A stretch of 64,000 bases of DNA, taken from an uncultured Bacilli bacterium (GTDB lineage Bacteria > Bacillota_I > Bacilli_A > RF39 > UBA660). The stretch lies in NCBI GenBank assembly GCA_934129885.1, contig CAKOWU010000004.1:1-64000 (forward strand), written 5' to 3'. Positions 46,770-56,143 of the stretch are shown piece after piece (the first letter of the stretch is position 1; each line of letters begins with the position of its first letter). The notes under the pieces are model-generated. The model worked only from the letters and a program-made list of their open reading frames with translations, was not told the DNA's origin and made no database searches. The position numbers were made by a program, and so were the translations under genes.

Positions 46770-48017
46770 ATGAGGCATAGAAGAAATTATAGAAATAAAA
46801 ACATATTAATAGGAATTTTACTTGTCATTGTTGTTCTGATGGCAATAGGTTATGCTGCTTTTTCAAGCACCTTAAAAATATCTGGCACATCTAATATATC
46901 TACATCTTGGAATATAGCCATAATGGATATTACTACTAGTAATAAAATCGGTAGTGCATCAGTAAGTGGTACTCCTAGTTATGATAGATTAACCGCAACG
47001 TTTAATACCGATTTAGTATTGCCAGGCGATAGTATAACATACAATATCAAAGTAGAAAACAAAGGTAATTTGGATGCTAAACTTGATAAAATAACTCTAG
47101 ACAAAACAGATAATCCAGCGATACTATTTGATACAACAGGATTAAAAGAAGGAGATACTTTAAAACAAGGTGCTTATTCAATTCTGTCAGTAAAAGTAAC
47201 CTACAACAGTAGTGTTACATCACAGCCTACTAAATTAGATGCATCATTTACAGTCACTTTAGATTTTGTACAAAATACTAGTTCTACATCAAAAGAAGAT
47301 TTAACGCCAACATTTACATCTAGCAGCACTGACAGTTCATACATTACTATAAATTTTCCTGAAGGCTGTGGAACAAAGTTGCAGTGTAGATTTTCTAAAG
47401 AAAGTAGTGACTATATTAATGTGTATAATTCTAAAGCTACGGTGTATAACAACGGAAAAATAACCGCAGAAGTTGTCAATGGAGATGATACAATAACTAA
47501 TCAATGTTGGAATGGTCTAGCATCGACATCTGCTCCCATTCGTGCGTATGGTTATAAGATCATCGCATATGGTAACGAAACTATCGATTGGAAAGAATAT
47601 GGCGGTTTTTCATATGAAGTATTAAATAAATTTCCAATTGACTTGAACGAAGAATTACAAAATATGTTTTATAGTGTAGATAATTACGGGAGTACATTAG
47701 CAGATTATTTTTATTCGGAAGATGATTTTGAGAAATTTATCAGTATAAGAGATGAATTTTCATCTTACGACGTATTCCCACTAAGTTTAGCGGCAAATGA
47801 TACGGCTGAAAGGACAGAAGAGGGGAAATATATTATTAGATTAACGGTTCCGCAGATATCCCGTAAATATAATAATTATATAATACTTGAAGACACTCCA
47901 AGTAATGGAATAAGTGTCTCAAATGTTAATGAGACAGATATTGATTTAGAAAAGAAAGCGATAACTTTTGAAAGCGAAAGCATGAGTATCCTGTACATTT
48001 TCTTTAAAAAAAACTAA
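46770..48017 (+). CDS. Signal-anchored surface protein, possibly phase-variable
   Basis: 415 residues. A basic leader and one hydrophobic segment (NILIGILLVIVVLMAIGYAAFSSTL) begin a TasA/SipW-substrate-like N-terminus. This is followed by a beta-rich domain with a DUF11-like phrase (LPGDSITYNIKVENKGNLDAKLDKITL). An acidic Tyr/Phe-rich region and a final hydrophobic strand follow. The same N-terminal pattern occurs in the frameshifted gene at 23558. No sortase signal. The weak ribosome site and the upstream inverted repeat suggest switched expression. Confidence 0.7.
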   Translation: MRHRRNYRNKNILIGILLVIVVLMAIGYAAFSSTLKISGTSNISTSWNIAIMDITTSNKIGSASVSGTPSYDRLTATFNTDLVLPGDSITYNIKVENKGNLDAKLDKITLDKTDNPAILFDTTGLKEGDTLKQGAYSILSVKVTYNSSVTSQPTKLDASFTVTLDFVQNTSSTSKEDLTPTFTSSSTDSSYITINFPEGCGTKLQCRFSKESSDYINVYNSKATVYNNGKITAEVVNGDDTITNQCWNGLASTSAPIRAYGYKIIAYGNETIDWKEYGGFSYEVLNKFPIDLNEELQNMFYSVDNYGSTLADYFYSEDDFEKFISIRDEFSSYDVFPLSLAANDTAERTEEGKYIIRLTVPQISRKYNNYIILEDTPSNGISVSNVNETDIDLEKKAITFESESMSILYIFFKKN

Positions 48018-48020
48018 TAC

Positions 48021-48056
48021 CAAAAGGACCATATGAATGTCATATAGTCCTTTTCA
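48021..48056. terminator. Bidirectional terminator between convergent genes
   Basis: AAAAGGACCATATGA (48022-48036) and TCATATAGTCCTTTT (48040-48054) pair with one mismatch. Confidence 0.75.
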
Positions 48057-48058
48057 TA

Positions 48059-48301
48059 TTATCTATAAGGATAATATGCTGGGTAGTAATAACCACCATA
48101 ATAATAACTAGGCCCGCTATAATAATTAGGCCTGCCATAATAATTGTTGCCATACCCGTTACCGTAGAAAAATGGTGCTACAAGTCCGCCTGTAAGTCCT
48201 CCAAGAATAAATGGTCCTAGAAAACCTCCACTAACAATTCTGTCATCGTTTCTTTGAAATTGATTTCCATAATAAGGCGTATAACCATTTGTATTTCTCA
48301 T
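48059..48301 (-). CDS. Small Gly/Tyr-rich, coat-like protein
   Basis: 80 codons including stop from ATG 48301 (AGGGGG site 6 bases upstream). A polar head (RNTNGYTPYYGNQFQRND), a short hydrophobic Gly-rich segment (GGFLGPFILGGLTGGLVAPFF) and a tail of repeated YYG/YY motifs. Such low-complexity Tyr/Gly proteins occur in spore coats and cell-surface layers. It is divergent from the coat-like module at 48391-50922. Confidence 0.7.
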   Translation of the reverse strand: MRNTNGYTPYYGNQFQRNDDRIVSGGFLGPFILGGLTGGLVAPFFYGNGYGNNYYGRPNYYSGPSYYYGGYYYPAYYPYR

Positions 48302-48390
48302 AAACATCCCCCTTACAAATATATTATGATATAGCGTGTCTTTAGTGATATAAAACATCTTATAACTCATATAATTTTGTAGGTGATTAC

Positions 48391-49206
48391 ATGAAACGTT
48401 TTTTTGAATTTATAGGCATCTTAACTCTCGTAATGGGAAGTATTTTGTACTCGGAAGAAGTAGATACCGTTTCCGTTAGTTCAGATACCTTAATGCAAGA
48501 AATAAAAAACAAAGCCAGTGAATATAAAATATTACCTAAAGAGGCCATAATGGAAAACGATACCATAATACCAGGCAAAAACGGTAAAGAAGTAAATGTT
48601 GATAAAAGTTACTATAATATGAAAAAACTAGGTTATTTTGACGAAAGAGAACTAAAATATGACACAGTTTATGTTAAAAATCGTCTTCAAAATAATAAAA
48701 ATAAATACATCATAGGCGGAAACAAAAATGAAAGAAACGTAACCCTAATATTTAACACAAATAAAAATTTAGAAGATATAAATCAAATTTTAATTAAACA
48801 TAACCTAACAGCCTCATACACTGTCAGTAGTGCATACCTAGAAAATAATCGCAATATAGTAAGTGAACTTATATCTTCTAAAAATAATATCATTAATATA
48901 GCCGTGAATCAAACCAACTTTGTTTGGGTAAAAAATACCGTCAAATCACTAGGACAACCACAAAACTACTGCCTAAATCCTGCCGAAAATCAGTACAAAT
49001 ACTGCACCCTAGAAAAGTCATATATCTTAAAAACAGACATTATCAAAGATAACCACTATATATATGTCAAACATAACCTCACAAACGGTAAAATCTTCTA
49101 TTTTGCTTCAAATGCTAAACTAGTAAACGAATTAGATACCATAATAAACTACATAAAAAGTAAAGGCTATAAAATAATTCCCTTAAATAAATTTTTAAAT
49201 GAATAA
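48391..49206 (+). CDS. Exported protein resembling an inactive polysaccharide deacetylase
   Basis: 271 residues with an N-terminal hydrophobic leader (FFEFIGILTLVMGSILY). The C-terminal two thirds read like a NodB-type fold (NVTLIFNTNKNLEDINQILIKHNLTASYTVSSAYLENN), but the usual catalytic TFDD and H-x-x-x-H motifs are absent. It may be a degenerate, structural member or a different fold. The position beside SpoVID- and YsxE-like genes suggests an envelope or coat role. Confidence 0.5.
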   Translation: MKRFFEFIGILTLVMGSILYSEEVDTVSVSSDTLMQEIKNKASEYKILPKEAIMENDTIIPGKNGKEVNVDKSYYNMKKLGYFDERELKYDTVYVKNRLQNNKNKYIIGGNKNERNVTLIFNTNKNLEDINQILIKHNLTASYTVSSAYLENNRNIVSELISSKNNIINIAVNQTNFVWVKNTVKSLGQPQNYCLNPAENQYKYCTLEKSYILKTDIIKDNHYIYVKHNLTNGKIFYFASNAKLVNELDTIINYIKSKGYKIIPLNKFLNE

Positions 49207-49247
49207 TACCGAAACATATCTAATATACTTATTTAGGAGATGATAGA

Positions 49248-50066
49248 ATGAAAAAACTAGTTCCATTCAAAAAAGATATACCATTTGATACCGTAATATC
49301 AGAAATCAATAGTATATCACTAGAACACGTTGTAGATAAAAAAAGCGATAACCTAATAATAGGTAAATTTATCGTAAGCGGTGACTACAAAATGACGCCA
49401 TCTACTAAAGTATTAGATAAATTCGAATATGAGTTACCATTCAATATTAATGTTGATAAAAAATATGATATAGATACCTCTAATGTAGATATCAGTGACT
49501 TTTACTACGAAATTATCAATAATAAAACATTATCAGTAAATATCGAACTTACCGTAGACGACGTCAAGGAAAGAGAAATAGAAGAAGTTAGAAAAGAAGT
49601 AGAACCAGAGCAAGAAAGAGAAAATATAGAAAAAGAAAGCACTAAAGAAACAACTAAAACAGAAAAAATAAAAACTAAAGAAGGGGAGCTTCCTGAAGAA
49701 GATCGTAAAGAAAATTCTGTTTCAGTCACCCCAAAAAAAGAAACAAAAGAGGAAAAGAGAAAAGAGCACAAAGAAGAAAATACAGCTAAAGAAGAAGTAA
49801 GAAAAGAAACCAAAGCAAAAGACATCACCGTCCTAGCAAGCACCAGTGTAAACACCATAAAGTCCATATTTGGCAATCTAGACGAAAACGAAGCTTACGT
49901 AACTTATAAAGTCCACGTTATAACCGAAAACGATACCATCGAAAGTGTCTGTACCCTATACAACGTCACTAAAGATGACCTAAAAGACTACAATAATCTA
50001 GACGACATAAAAATAGGAAGCAAAATGATTATTCCAGCCCATGCCTCAAATAATGAAAATCAGTAA
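49248..50066 (+). CDS. spoVID: SpoVID-like spore coat morphogenesis protein
   Basis: 272 residues. An N-terminal SPOCS/DUF3794-like domain (VPFKKDIPFDTVISEINSIS...IIGKFIVSGDYKMT...FEYELPFNI) is followed by a long Lys/Glu-rich low-complexity linker (~110-190) and a C-terminal LysM domain (YKVHVITENDTIESVCTLYNVTKDDLKDYNNL...IGSKMIIP). This is the SpoVID layout. SpoVID directs coat encasement in B. subtilis. The next gene resembles ysxE, its neighbour there too. AGGAG ribosome site. Whether this organism sporulates is unknown. Confidence 0.75.
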   Translation: MKKLVPFKKDIPFDTVISEINSISLEHVVDKKSDNLIIGKFIVSGDYKMTPSTKVLDKFEYELPFNINVDKKYDIDTSNVDISDFYYEIINNKTLSVNIELTVDDVKEREIEEVRKEVEPEQERENIEKESTKETTKTEKIKTKEGELPEEDRKENSVSVTPKKETKEEKRKEHKEENTAKEEVRKETKAKDITVLASTSVNTIKSIFGNLDENEAYVTYKVHVITENDTIESVCTLYNVTKDDLKDYNNLDDIKIGSKMIIPAHASNNENQ

Positions 50067-50922
50067 AGCCTTAAAAAAATATTCGCTTATCCCAATGGAG
50101 TATTTAAAAGTAGGTAATGCCTATATCATAAATACCAAAAAAGGAAAATATGTTTTCAAAAACGAAACAATAAATCAAAACATCTATAACTACCTAAAAT
50201 CAAGAAACTTTGATTACATACCAAGGATCATCACCCCCGCCACAGAGCCATACTTCATTCGCAAATACGAAGAAAACTATGATATTCCGAGCGAGCAGAA
50301 AATGACTGACCTCATAAATATCGTGGCCCTTTTGCACAACAAAACAACTCACTATAAAGAAGTCGACAGCACCTACTACGACGAACTCTATAACGATTTA
50401 GACGGCAACATCGAATACCTTTATACATATTATACCGATCTCATAACCATAATAGAAACCAAAGTATACATGAGTCCCAGCGAATATGCTCTTGCTAGAA
50501 ACATCACTGCCGTCTATAACGCTCTAGATGTCTGCCGTGATTTGCTAGAAAAATGGAAAGAAAAAACAAAAGACAAACAAAAAATTAGAAACGTCGTCAT
50601 ACATAATAATCTATCACTAGAACACTTCATCACAAACGATAATCCATACTTAATAAGCTGGTCAAAAGCCAAAGTAGACTGTCCCGTTTTTGACCTTTAT
50701 AAACTGTATAAAAAACACGGATTAGACTATAATTTTGAAGAACTGTTTAAACTTTATGAAAAACATTACCCCCTAAAAGAAGACGAAAGATACCTGCTTT
50801 ATATATTAATATCCTTGCCTGACATAATAGAATTCAAAGGAGACACATATATAGAAACTAAAAACATCTCACGTCTTATTACAAATATTTATAAAACCAA
50901 GCAAATTATAAAAAAAGCATAA
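50041..50922 (+). CDS. YsxE/CotS-like kinase-fold protein
   Basis: About 293 residues of the CotS/YsxE spore-coat family, which has an aminoglycoside-phosphotransferase fold: YLKVGNAYIINTKKGKYVFK (Lys of the ATP site), FIRKYEENYD, VALLHNKTTHYK, and a degenerate catalytic loop VIHNNLSLEHFI (His-Asn in place of His-Asp). The degenerate loop suggests reduced or lost kinase activity. It overlaps the SpoVID-like gene by 26 bp, the same pairing as spoVID-ysxE. ATG 50053 is an alternative start. Confidence 0.75.
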   Translation: MPQIMKISKALKKYSLIPMEYLKVGNAYIINTKKGKYVFKNETINQNIYNYLKSRNFDYIPRIITPATEPYFIRKYEENYDIPSEQKMTDLINIVALLHNKTTHYKEVDSTYYDELYNDLDGNIEYLYTYYTDLITIIETKVYMSPSEYALARNITAVYNALDVCRDLLEKWKEKTKDKQKIRNVVIHNNLSLEHFITNDNPYLISWSKAKVDCPVFDLYKLYKKHGLDYNFEELFKLYEKHYPLKEDERYLLYILISLPDIIEFKGDTYIETKNISRLITNIYKTKQIIKKA

Positions 50923-51082
50923 TAAAAGATAAAAAAGCCATTACCAAAAACACCATAAGCAAAATCAAATTAAGTCTCGTTAAAATAAATAAAGAAATAA
51001 TAACTTGATAAAATAATAAAATAGAACTAACTCCCCCAATAATAATCCATTTTCCTCTTCCGCATAACCAAAATCTTCGCAT
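50906..51082 (-). CDS. Small two-helix membrane protein
   Basis: About 58 residues from ATG 51082 (GGGTGA upstream; an ATG at 51094 adds four). After a basic start (RRFWLCGRGKW) come two hydrophobic helices separated by a short loop (IIIGGVSSILLFYQVIISLFI and LNLILLMVFLVMAFL). Convergent and overlapping by 17 bp with the YsxE-like gene. Function unknown. Confidence 0.5.
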   Translation of the reverse strand: MRRFWLCGRGKWIIIGGVSSILLFYQVIISLFILTRLNLILLMVFLVMAFLSFIMLFL

Positions 51083-51146
51083 AGTATCACCCATAAATAT
51101 ATTATTCTATTAAATAGTCGCAAACTAGTAATTGCGTCTATTTTTC

Positions 51147-51175
51147 TTGCCTATAATAAAAAAATATTATATAAT
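51147..51175 (+). promoter_or_regulatory. Promoter of the LamG-domain pilin-like gene
   Basis: TTGCCT (51147-51152), 17-bp spacer, TATAAT (51170-51175). Confidence 0.6.
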
Positions 51176-51197
51176 TAGCATAGAAAGAGTGAATAAT

Positions 51198-52055
51198 ATG
51201 AATGAAAAGGGATTTATCGCATCATCCTTGCTTTATGGCTTGCTTGTAATATTTTTAGTAGTAATGCTGAGTACCATTGCCGTCCTCGCTAATAAAAAAT
51301 TAAGTTCGGATAAACTAAAAGAAACCGCTATTGATGACGTCAGTGCTGATTATAGTTCGGCTAATCTAATACACGTTTGGTACGATAGTTATTATGTACC
51401 ATACCTAAATAATAACCAAATAGTCTGGAAAGACGTCGTATCGGGGCACACGGCTGCACTAAGTGGCTTCACATCAAACGTAGAATATAGCAAAGGAATT
51501 ACTTTCGATCAAAACAAAAATATCACAGCCAGTAGCGTAGCCCTAAAAGACATTGTTTCCAAAGATACTGATTTTTCATTTTCGGCCTACATAAGAATAG
51601 ATAATCCGCCCTGCGAAACAGATGCCTGTCCACTATTTAGACTAGGGGATATTACTAGTAACTTTGTACGTGTAGATGCTTCCTCAAATGACTATAACCT
51701 AGAACTATGTTATCCTAAAATAATAAATTCAGGTGTAAACAGTAATGAGCCATCAGTGTCTTGTATCGAAGTTTCATCAAATGACTTTTATAACAACGAA
51801 AATACCCCAGTAACCCTCACTGTAATATTCCAAAGTGGTGCCATAAGAGCATTCATAGATAATAAACAAGTAAATAACCCAGATGATATTAATGTATCTG
51901 GCGGAACATTAGATACCAGTAGTAACTATCCACTTACCATAGGAGGCGGCTTCGTGGGAACCCTTTATAACTTTATCATATATAAAGGCATACTTTCAGA
52001 TGCTGGTGTAGAAAAAAACACCATTCAAAATAAAACAAGATACAAAGTAGAATAA
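51198..52055 (+). CDS. Prepilin-like protein with a concanavalin/LamG-type domain
   Basis: 285 residues from ATG 51198. The N-terminus NEKGFIASSLLYGLLVIFLVVMLSTIAVL has the short leader, Gly-Phe cleavage site and hydrophobic helix of pseudopilins, but lacks Glu at +5. The body is a LamG/concanavalin-like lectin domain (HVWYDSYYVPYLNN...FSFSAYIRID...NYPLTIGGGFVGTLYNFIIYKGILSD). Such fusion would place a sugar- or protein-binding head on a pilus tip. Not followed by other pilus machinery here. Confidence 0.7.
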   Translation: MNEKGFIASSLLYGLLVIFLVVMLSTIAVLANKKLSSDKLKETAIDDVSADYSSANLIHVWYDSYYVPYLNNNQIVWKDVVSGHTAALSGFTSNVEYSKGITFDQNKNITASSVALKDIVSKDTDFSFSAYIRIDNPPCETDACPLFRLGDITSNFVRVDASSNDYNLELCYPKIINSGVNSNEPSVSCIEVSSNDFYNNENTPVTLTVIFQSGAIRAFIDNKQVNNPDDINVSGGTLDTSSNYPLTIGGGFVGTLYNFIIYKGILSDAGVEKNTIQNKTRYKVE

Positions 52056-52101
52056 CTTGACACAACGTTTCACAAAAGCAACACAAAATTATAAAAAATA
52101 A

Positions 52102-52130
52102 TTGATTAAATTTTTAAAATATGATATATT
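52102..52130 (+). promoter_or_regulatory. Promoter of the major pilin-like gene
   Basis: TTGATT (52102-52107), 17-bp spacer, TATATT (52125-52130) with extended -10 TG. Confidence 0.6.
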
Positions 52131-52161
52131 AATTTTGACGATAAGGTAAGGAGGTGATAAA

Positions 52162-52752
52162 ATGAGAAATTCAAAAGGTTTTACTTTGATTGAATTGTTA
52201 GCCGTTATCATCATCCTTGCTATAGTTGCATTAGTAACTACACCTACTATTACTAGTACAATTAATAACTCACGTTTAGAGGGTGCTAAAGATAAAGCGT
52301 GGGGAACTATTGATGGTATTAAACTTGCATATGCGCAAATAACTACCAACACTGATACAATGGATATTACCGTTGACCTACCAGCAACAGTAACTTTCGG
52401 TAGTGTAGCAGAAGGTGCTAAAGCTAGTGGTGTAATTACAAGTGTTAAATCTGGAAAAGGAACTTCTGCTTCTACTTCTACTTCTACTGATGGCAAAACC
52501 ACTGCTTATTATGCGATTAATCATAACTTCAACGTAAATGGTGAAATACCACAAAGTGGGTCAATTCAATTCACAGAAACCGGTAAAATAATTGCTAACC
52601 AATTAAAATACACTGGTAATGGTGAATATTATTGTTCTACTGCTAATGGTGGTTCAGTTATGATATGTGACGCTAAGGCAGATAAAGTTGCGGCTAGTAC
52701 CGTTGTTAAGGGAAGTACAATTGACACCATACAACAAGAGACAACTGAATAA
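52162..52752 (+). CDS. Type IV pilin-like protein
   Basis: 196 residues. Canonical prepilin N-terminus NSKGFTLIELLAVIIILAIVALVTTPTI (cleavage after Gly, Glu at +5). The globular part is Ser/Thr-rich with a tandem Ser-Thr stretch (SASTSTSTDG). A Cys pair (YYCSTANGGSVMICD) could form a C-terminal disulfide loop. Strong promoter, AAGGAGG site and own terminator make it monocistronic and probably abundant: a major pilin candidate, for DNA uptake or adhesion. It has no adjacent ATPase or peptidase. Confidence 0.88.
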   Translation: MRNSKGFTLIELLAVIIILAIVALVTTPTITSTINNSRLEGAKDKAWGTIDGIKLAYAQITTNTDTMDITVDLPATVTFGSVAEGAKASGVITSVKSGKGTSASTSTSTDGKTTAYYAINHNFNVNGEIPQSGSIQFTETGKIIANQLKYTGNGEYYCSTANGGSVMICDAKADKVAASTVVKGSTIDTIQQETTE

Positions 52753-52771
52753 TATAGTAGTATAATATATC

Positions 52772-52804
52772 AAAATCTTGAGGTTTATCCCAAGATTTTT
52801 TTTC
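52772..52804 (+). terminator. Terminator after the pilin gene
   Basis: AAAATCTTG pairs perfectly with CAAGATTTT (10-base loop), then a T run. Confidence 0.8.
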
Positions 52805-52833
52805 TTGCAATAACTATCAATATATGGTATATT
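52805..52833 (+). promoter_or_regulatory. Promoter of the small pilin-like gene
   Basis: TTGCAA (52805-52810), 17-bp spacer, TATATT (52828-52833), extended -10 TGG. Confidence 0.55.
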
Positions 52834-52858
52834 CTATTATAGAAGGATATGGGGATAT

Positions 52859-53272
52859 ATGGACAATAAAGTGGCACAAAATATGATTGTATTTATATTA
52901 GTTGGTATCGCAGTAATATTACTGACACCAGTCGCAGTAAGTTTCATTCAAAACAGTAGGGACAAAGCCGCTATAAGTGGAGCTGAAATGACTATGCAAG
53001 TAGTTCTAAATTTATACTTTGAATTAAATACAGACGATGTTATAGAATTACCTTTTGTTGTTGAATTTGAAGGAACAAAACAAAAAGTGTACACCAATAA
53101 TGTATTATTAAAAGATGCTAAACTAAAGTATACAGGATCTGTTCCTAAAAGTGGCAAAATAATCATTGGAGATAACCAAAAAACAACCGCCAAAGATTTA
53201 ATTTATAGCAACGGATATAAATGCAGTAAAGCACCCAACAGCAGTATGTATTGTGAATTAAATAGTAAATAG
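52859..53272 (+). CDS. Pilin-like protein lacking the GF cleavage motif
   Basis: 137 residues. Hydrophobic N-terminal helix (AQNMIVFILVGIAVILLTPVAVSFI) followed by QNSRDKAAISGAEM, the same position and wording as INNSRLEGAKD in the pilin before it and KNSRNSTFQDS in 59145. However, the peptidase site Gly-Phe-x-x-x-Glu is missing. It ends with a Cys pair (KCSKAPNSSMYC) like the other pilins. It may be an unprocessed, membrane-anchored minor pilin. Confidence 0.65.
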   Translation: MDNKVAQNMIVFILVGIAVILLTPVAVSFIQNSRDKAAISGAEMTMQVVLNLYFELNTDDVIELPFVVEFEGTKQKVYTNNVLLKDAKLKYTGSVPKSGKIIIGDNQKTTAKDLIYSNGYKCSKAPNSSMYCELNSK

Positions 53273-53310
53273 AATGCCCCATTGCAACTCCTTAATGGTG
53301 CATTTTTTCT
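53273..53310 (+). terminator. Terminator after the small pilin-like gene
   Basis: AATGCCCCATT and AATGGTGCATT pair with one mismatch, followed by TTTTT. Confidence 0.7.
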
Positions 53311-53372
53311 TGTAAAAATATACTTAATCTAGTATACTCTTAGTAAGAAGAAGGGTTCTTTATAAAAAAGTA

Positions 53373-55002
53373 TTGCCGATAGTAATTGATAATTTTTCTA
53401 ATATAATTAATGACGAATTTTACTATGTACACAAAACTAAAGCAATAGAAGAGTTGCTTGATAGTAGAGGGGAAGTAAAATCATTTCCTCGCCCTAGGAA
53501 ATTTGGTAAAACATTGTTTATGTCAACACTAGAAAACTTTTTTGATATAGATAAAAAAGATGTTAACAAGGATTTATTTAAAGGCTTATACATAAATAAT
53601 ACTAAATATAAAGATGTACAAAATACATATTCTGTGATAAGCATGTCTTTAAAAAGTCTTAAACAAAGAACATTTAAAGATGTAATAGAACAGTATAAAA
53701 TATTAATCGCAAGTATTTATGATAAAGATATGTTCTTGAGTGTTTGGAAAAAGAAAAAAAATATACAATAAAATTTTATCTAAAACGAGTGATATGGGTG
53801 AACTTAAAGATTCAATATTATTTTTAAGTAACTGTCTATATAAGTATCATAATAAACAAGTAATTATTCTAATAGATGAATATGATGTACCAATACAAGA
53901 AGGCTATTTGGACGGCTTTTATGACGAGATAATAGATTTTATGAAATCATTTTTATCAAATACTTTGAAATCAAATGATTATCTTAAAATGGGTATTTTA
54001 ATTGGTGTTTTTAAAGTATCTAAAGAAAGTATATTTAGTGATTTAAATAATTTAGAAGTATATAGTATTATAGATGATAGTTATGAGGAATATTTGGGCT
54101 TTACAGAAAGTGAAACTAAAGAATTACTTGAGTATTATGATTTGTCTTTAACCAAAAAGGTAAAAGAAATGTATAACGGCTATGATTTTGGTGGAACTCC
54201 AATATATAACCCTTGGAGTATACTTAATTATGCCAAAAGAATAATAATGGATGCATACTTGGTAAACACAAGTGGCAATGACTTAATAAGAAGTTTGCTT
54301 TTAAAAACGGATGGTGCAAATAAATCGCAATTAGAAAAACTTGCTTTAGGTAATAGTTTAACTTTTACATATGATGATAAAATAACATATCAAGACTTTA
54401 ATGATTACAATAATATAAATACAATACTTAATATTATGTTTTCATCAAGCTATCTTACGGTAGATAAAAGCATGGATACAGATGACGAGTTAATATACGC
54501 TAAAATACCAAATTTAGAGGTGAAAAAATTAATTACATGTATAATAGCTAACCTAACAGACACCAATAGTTATAATAAAATACTTAATGAGGTAATATTA
54601 TTTAACAGGGCTTTAAAAGAATATGATAAAAAAGAACTTGAAACCTTACTTAATAAAATGTTTGCATCTTTATCATATATGGATAGTCAAGAATACTTCT
54701 ATCATGCGTATACTTTAGGTATCTTTAAATCATTACTAGATAATAGTGACTATATTATAAAATCAAATAGAGAAGCCGGCAGTGGTAGATTCGATGTAAT
54801 GATAAGAAAAACAGATAATAGCGTAGGGTATGTAATAGAGTTTAAACTAGCAAGCGCTGAAGAAGAAATGGAAACAAGCGCGAAGGACGCTATTAACCAG
54901 ATGAAAGATAAAGAATATTATAAAGAACTAGAACTTGAGGGAGTAAACGATATAAAGGAAATTGCTATGGTATTTCATGGTAAAAAAGTAATTGTAAGAT
55001 AA
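53373..55002 (+). pseudogene. AAA-ATPase-like / PD-(D/E)XK protein, frameshifted at an A8 tract
   Basis: The first frame (TTG 53373) gives LPIVIDNFSNIIND, the AAA-ATPase_like family start, and the P-loop region SFPRPRKFGKTLF. It stops at 53771. The second frame carries on from about 53755 (YNKILSKTSDMGELKDSI, Walker B QVIILIDEYDVPI) to a C-terminal PD-(D/E)XK nuclease (SGRFDVMI ... GYVIEFKLA). The switch is at eight A residues (53754-53761); one A fewer restores a single ~540-residue protein. No good start codon or ribosome site is seen either, so the gene is probably decayed. Confidence 0.75.
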
Positions 55003-55044
55003 AGTGCGAGATGTAAACGTGAAAATAAACATCTCGCTTTTTTT
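55002..55044 (+). terminator. Terminator before prfA
   Basis: GCGAGATGT (55006-55014) pairs perfectly with ACATCTCGC (55029-55037), then T residues. Confidence 0.8.
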
Positions 55045-55087
55045 CTTATTTTATAGTATAATTGAAAAAGAAAAAGGAGACAAAATT

Positions 55088-56143
55088 ATGATAGAAAGAT
55101 TAGAAGCCATAGAAAAAAGATATAACGAATTAAACGAAGAACTTATGAACCCAGAAATTCTTAGTGACATAAAAAAAACAACATCCTTGTCAAAAGAACA
55201 GTCATCATTAAAAGACGCTTACGATGCCTATCAGAATTACAAAAAATTAAATACCGAATTGAATGATGCCAAAGAAATGACAAATGACAGTGAACTTGGC
55301 GACTTTGCTAAAGAAGAGGTAAATCGCATAAGCACGGAATTAAAAGAACTGGAAGCCAAAATAGAAATTATATTGCTTCCTAAAGATCCTAACGACGATA
55401 AAAACGTTATCGTTGAAATCAGAGGAGCCGCAGGAGGAGATGAAGCCAATATCTTCGCAGGTGACTTATACCGTATGTATACAAAATATGCCGAAAAAGA
55501 AGGTTGGAAATTAGAAGTACTATCAGAAGAACATTCAGATATGGGCGGCTTCCCACTAGTAGAATTCATGGTCAAAGGCGATAAAGTATATTCAAAATTA
55601 AAATATGAAAGCGGTGCCCATAGAGTTCAAAGAGTCCCAGTAACCGAAACACAAGGGCGCGTACACACCTCAACTGCCACTGTCCTAGTTATGCCAGAAG
55701 CCGAAGAAGTAGACGTTGAAATAAAACCAGGCGACCTTAGAATTGATGTATATAGAAGTACTGGTGCTGGAGGACAATGCGTAAACACCACAGACTCAGC
55801 CGTTAGAATAACTCATATACCATCTGGTATCGTCGTAACCTGTCAAAACGAACGTAGTCAAATTCAAAATAAAGAAAAATGTATGCAGATGCTTAGAACA
55901 CGACTTTATGAAGAAGAACAAAGAAAACAAGACGAAGCCCTAGGCAACGAAAGAAGAAACAAAATAGGTACTGGAGATAGGTCAGAAAAAATAAGAACTT
56001 ATAATTACCCTCAAAATAGAGTTACCGATCACCGTATCGGTTTTACAACCAAAAACCTAGATAGAGTAATGGAAGGTAACCTAGAAGAAATAATCGAAGC
56101 CCTTATCACAGAAGATCAAAATAGACGCTTAAGAGGAGAATAA
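55088..56143 (+). CDS. prfA: Peptide chain release factor 1
   Basis: 351 residues from ATG 55088 (AAAGGAG site); the frame extends upstream through the terminator but has no signals there. It includes the N-terminal helical domain, [19 protein letters not shown], and the catalytic GGQ loop in [25 protein letters not shown]. It reads UAA and UAG. Forms a two-gene operon with prmC, which methylates the GGQ glutamine; stop and start overlap by one base. Confidence 0.96.
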   Translation: MIERLEAIEKRYNELNEELMNPEILSDIKKTTSLSKEQSSLKDAYDAYQNYKKLNTELNDAKEMTNDSELGDFAKEEVNRISTELKELEAKIEIILLPKDPNDDKNVIVEIRGAAGGDEANIFAGDLYRMYTKYAEKEGWKLEVLSEEHSDMGGFPLVEFMVKGDKVYSKLKYESGAHRVQRVPVTETQGRVHTSTATVLVMPEAEEVDVEIKPGDLRIDVYRSTGAGGQCVNTTDSAVRITHIPSGIVVTCQNERSQIQNKEKCMQMLRTRLYEEEQRKQDEALGNERRNKIGTGDRSEKIRTYNYPQNRVTDHRIGFTTKNLDRVMEGNLEEIIEALITEDQNRRLRGE

